Origin: Candidatus Binatia bacterium
GTDB taxonomy: Bacteria; Desulfobacterota_B; Binatia; UBA9968
Length of the DNA stretch: 8,250 bases
Direction: 5' to 3'
NCBI GenBank assembly: GCA_025922795.1
Contig: JAICHC010000091.1
Location: 1 to 8,250, forward strand
Part shown: one piece after another, positions 5,266-8,250 of the stretch
Numbering within the stretch: position 1 is the first letter of the stretch
Layout: every line of letters starts with the position of its first letter
Position numbers and translations under genes: made by a program
Notes under the pieces: model-generated
Seen by the model: only the letters and a program-made list of their open reading frames with translations
Databases searched by the model: none
Told to the model about the DNA's origin: nothing

Positions 5266-8250
5266 ATGACGGATCGTGCGCAGCGTTCCACTCAAGATTG
5301 GCTGCTTCTTGTTGGTCTCTTCTGTTTCTTCTTTTCCGGCGCGGCCGGTTTGATCTACCAGGTCGTGTGGACTCGCATGCTCACACAGATTTTCGGCAAT
5401 ACCACCTATGCGATCGCCACTGTATTGTCGGCGTTTATGGCGGGGCTGGCGATCGGTAGCTACGTCTTCGGTCGGATCGCCGACCGCGGCAAAAACGACT
5501 TTCTCCTCTACGGTATTCTCGAAGCGGGCGTCGGCGTGTACGGTTTTCTCGTGCCCTGGTTCTTTCTCGCGGCACAAAAAGCCTATGGCCCGATTTTCGT
5601 CCTCAATGAATCCTATCCGTTTCTCTTCAATTTGGTGCTGTTTTTTCTTTCCTTCATCCTGTTGGTCTTTCCCACGTTATTGATGGGCGCGACGTTGCCC
5701 GTGCTCAGCCGGTTTTTTGTCCGCAGCTTTGCCCAATTTGGCCGCCGCGTGGGTGATCTCTACGCCACCAACACCCTCGGCGCGGTGATCGGCTGCGCTG
5801 CGGCTGGATTCTACTTGATCCCGACCTTCGGCATGCGCACGACAGTGTTCATCGCCGCCGCCGTCAACATGATCATCGCCGCGCTGATTCTTATGGTCGA
5901 TCGCCTGCGTGACAAGACTCCCGTGTCGATCGCCGCCGAACCGGTCGCCGAGGAAATCTCGGTCTCCGATGCGCGGAGCGCGTCGACATTAGGCTGGGTG
6001 GTCCTGGTTTCGTTCGCGCTGTCGGGTTTTGCCTCGCTTGTGTACGAAAACGCCTGGACGCGCTCGCTCACTCTGGTGATCGGCAGCTCGATTTATTCGT
6101 TTTCGACCATGTTGGTGACGTTTCTTATCGGGCTCGCTCTCGGCGGTTTCATTTACGCCCGTTTCCTCGGCGAGCGCGAAGCGCGCTTGAGCACGTTCGG
6201 CCTGATCGAGCTGTGGGTCGGCCTGGCGGCGCTCGCAACCATTCCGCTGTTCGAGCAACTGCCGTTGATTTTCCTCCGTTTGCTGCACGGCTTTGGCGAT
6301 ACGTTTACGGTTTTTTTATACCTGCAGATTTTCCTGTCCGCGTTGGTCATGTTCGTGCCGACGGTTCTCTTGGGCATGACCTTTCCTTTGGTGGCGCGCC
6401 TGTTTACCCAGAGCCTGTATCGCGTCGGCAGCGGCGTTGGCAGTTCCTACGCGGCCAATACGGTGGGCGCGGTGGCGGGCGCGTTTGCCGGCGGATTTAT
6501 CCTGATTCCCAATCTCGGCGTCCAGAATACGATCTTTTTTGCCGTGGTGATGAATCTGTTGATCGGCGCCGGGCTGATCCTCAGCGACGCCAGGCTTTCC
6601 TTGATTCCGCGCTACGGCCTCGGCATGGCCGTGCTGGTTTTGACCGTCGTTGCGCCGCTCAAAGTGCGCCGCTGGGATCCGCATATTCTCACCAGCGGCG
6701 TGACGATTTACGCCGACCGCTACGAGTCGCTACCGACCAACTCTTTACGCATCGAGGAAATGAAGCGCGATGATATCCTCTATTACCGCGAGGGATTGAC
6801 GTCCACCGTGAGCGTGCATCAGATCCCCGACAGCGAATACCGCTACTTCAAGTCCAACGGCAAGATCGATGGTTCCTACGGCGACGCGCTGAGCCAGCTG
6901 ATGACCAGTTACTTGGCGATGTTGCTGCACCCGACGGCGGAGCGCGCGCTGACCATCGGACTCGGTAGCGGCATGTCGGCCAAGGCATTGGTCACGTTCG
7001 ATTCGTTAAAGGAAATCGAAGTCATCGAAATCGAGCCGGCGATGATCGACGCCAGCAAGTATTTCGAGAGGACGTCGGTGCCAGCCGAAAGCTTGCCGGC
7101 CGAAGTGACTTTCCCGACGAACGAAGGTGAGAGCCGGATCTGGTACGACCCGGCCGAAAAGCGCCTGTACTATAAAGGCGTGATGGATTCACAAGCGCGC
7201 ACCGAGCTGATGAACCGATCGAAGGATCCGGACTACCGGGGTGCCATCGACCGGCTCTACCGCAACGCGCGCCATTCGCGCAGTGCGGGTTTGCATCAGG
7301 ACAAACGGGTGCGGATCATTCCGACCGACGGGCGCAACTATATACTCGCGACCCCCAAGTACTACGACGTGATTACGGCTGAACCATCCAATCCGTGGAT
7401 TGCCGGTATCGCCAACCTCTATACCCGCGAGTTTTACCAAGTCATCAAGTCCAAAATTAAAGACGATGGGATCTTCGCCCAATGGTTTCACAATTACTCC
7501 ATGTCGCCGGATGATTTTCGCATGGTCTTTCGCACCTTCGTCGAAGCCTTTCCGCACGTTTCGCTGTGGAGCATGAAGGAAAGCGACTTTCTTTTGATCG
7601 GCAGTAAAAAGGAGCAGGTTTTCAACTACCCGGCGGTGAAAAAGATCTACGACAACAACCCGGTGTTGCAGTCGGATCTCGAATATCTTGGCCTCTCTGA
7701 TGTTTACGCGGTCCAGGGTTTTTACCGGATGAACCGGGAAGGGTTCTTGGAGTTCTCCAAAGGCGCATCGATCAACACCGATGACGGGGCCGAGCTGGAG
7801 TTCTCGGCGCCGAAAAATTTGCGCCGGGCGACGACCGAGCTGAACCGTAAGCTCATGGCGCCGTTCCTGGTCGAGACTCCGCCCTGGCTGAAAACCAAGC
7901 CGCTGCCCGTGCCCGAGGCGATGCATCACTTCTACATGGCGCAGGCTTACGCGGCGAGCCTGGCGCGCAATCGCGCGCTGGTCGAAGTTGACGAGGCCAT
8001 CAAGCTCGATGCCAAGAATCCCCAGTTTCATCTGCTAAAAATGCGCCTCTTGCTCGAGCAGGACAGGAGCGCCGACGGTGCCAAGGAAGCTTTTGCGGCG
8101 CTCCAAAGCGGCGAGGAGTATATTCCGGACGTATTGGGAATGAGCGATGAGTTCTATTTACCCGAAGCGCAGGCGGTTTATAGAAAAGTCATTGAGATGG
8201 GTAACAAGGACGTGTTGCCCTATCTCGGCTTGGGTAACATCGCTCTGCAC
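5266..8250 (+). CDS. Membrane / spermidine-synthase-like / TPR fusion protein, 3' end missing
   Basis: The frame is open for 995 codons from the ATG at 5266 (GGGAG 5 nt upstream) to the window edge with no stop. Three modules are visible. Residues 12-465 are polytopic membrane with an internal duplication: about 24-213 and 253-443 both run SG..(S/G)L.Y...WTR.L, then FP/VP.LLMG-type, then YA.NT.GAV.G...GF.LIP. Residues about 485-785 resemble the aminopropyltransferase Rossmann fold: LTIGLGSGMSAKAL (562-575), EVIEIEPAM (585-593), RIIPTDGRNY (683-692), AEPSNPW (705-711), LYTREFY (718-724). From about 884 (AMHHFYMAQAYAASLARN) a helical TPR-like tail continues. This matches the 'fused MFS/spermidine synthase' architecture, whose function is not established. 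The canonical catalytic Asp is Glu706 here, and a segment of about 60 residues (about 610-672) is inserted in the Rossmann fold. True spermidine synthesis is doubtful. The domain order suggests a membrane-anchored transferase with a cytoplasmic scaffold tail. Confidence 0.9.
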   Translation, partial: MTDRAQRSTQDWLLLVGLFCFFFSGAAGLIYQVVWTRMLTQIFGNTTYAIATVLSAFMAGLAIGSYVFGRIADRGKNDFLLYGILEAGVGVYGFLVPWFFLAAQKAYGPIFVLNESYPFLFNLVLFFLSFILLVFPTLLMGATLPVLSRFFVRSFAQFGRRVGDLYATNTLGAVIGCAAAGFYLIPTFGMRTTVFIAAAVNMIIAALILMVDRLRDKTPVSIAAEPVAEEISVSDARSASTLGWVVLVSFALSGFASLVYENAWTRSLTLVIGSSIYSFSTMLVTFLIGLALGGFIYARFLGEREARLSTFGLIELWVGLAALATIPLFEQLPLIFLRLLHGFGDTFTVFLYLQIFLSALVMFVPTVLLGMTFPLVARLFTQSLYRVGSGVGSSYAANTVGAVAGAFAGGFILIPNLGVQNTIFFAVVMNLLIGAGLILSDARLSLIPRYGLGMAVLVLTVVAPLKVRRWDPHILTSGVTIYADRYESLPTNSLRIEEMKRDDILYYREGLTSTVSVHQIPDSEYRYFKSNGKIDGSYGDALSQLMTSYLAMLLHPTAERALTIGLGSGMSAKALVTFDSLKEIEVIEIEPAMIDASKYFERTSVPAESLPAEVTFPTNEGESRIWYDPAEKRLYYKGVMDSQARTELMNRSKDPDYRGAIDRLYRNARHSRSAGLHQDKRVRIIPTDGRNYILATPKYYDVITAEPSNPWIAGIANLYTREFYQVIKSKIKDDGIFAQWFHNYSMSPDDFRMVFRTFVEAFPHVSLWSMKESDFLLIGSKKEQVFNYPAVKKIYDNNPVLQSDLEYLGLSDVYAVQGFYRMNREGFLEFSKGASINTDDGAELEFSAPKNLRRATTELNRKLMAPFLVETPPWLKTKPLPVPEAMHHFYMAQAYAASLARNRALVEVDEAIKLDAKNPQFHLLKMRLLLEQDRSADGAKEAFAALQSGEEYIPDVLGMSDEFYLPEAQAVYRKVIEMGNKDVLPYLGLGNIALH

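Noticed and set aside
7189..8031. A 280-codon minus-strand open frame within the fusion gene
   Set aside because: It lies antisense to the Rossmann/TPR part of the plus-strand fusion protein, whose motifs are clear. Its translation has no recognisable domain.

Overview
The window looks like a stretch of bacterial chromosome with moderately high GC (roughly 55-58% by eye). Every complete gene has an ordinary bacterial layout and no tRNA, rRNA, transposase, phage gene or CRISPR array is visible. The mix of a large UbiD-family decarboxylase, a Slt-type lytic transglycosylase, a Prok-JAB peptidase, and a membrane/spermidine-synthase/TPR fusion suits the Deltaproteobacteria in the broad sense or a related uncultured soil lineage. 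That placement is inference from gene style, not from a marker gene.

Layout. Six genes lie on the minus strand. From right to left they are: a UbiD-family decarboxylase (4957-3386), followed by a hairpin terminator; a membrane-anchored lytic transglycosylase (3111-2416); a JAMM/JAB-type metalloprotease (2272-1799) closely followed by an alpha/beta-hydrolase (1784-912), probably one transcript; then, after a 219-bp gap with a plausible promoter, a small DUF3553-like protein (692-222) directly coupled to an exported protein cut by the window edge (217-1). On the plus strand, a single large open frame starts at 5266 and runs off the right edge at 8250 after 995 codons without a stop. It has a duplicated polytopic membrane region, an aminopropyltransferase-like Rossmann domain and the start of a TPR tail. 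A 308-bp divergent promoter region (4958-5265) separates it from the decarboxylase gene.

The genes do not form one obvious pathway. The window reads as several short transcription units: aromatic or acyl decarboxylation (UbiD, which would need prenylated FMN from a UbiX encoded elsewhere), cell-wall turnover (transglycosylase), a two-gene hydrolase/isopeptidase unit, a two-gene unit of unknown role, and the fusion protein.

The points most worth a second look are: (1) the UbiD homologue appears to lack the conserved prFMN-pocket arginine and has a shortened loop and an altered EGPFGE-type motif; (2) the spermidine-synthase-like domain has an extra segment of about 60 residues inside the Rossmann fold and lacks the canonical catalytic aspartate; (3) paired direct repeats 20 bp apart lie upstream of the promoter for the DUF3553-like unit. 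I do not see convincing evidence of a wholly new multi-gene system.
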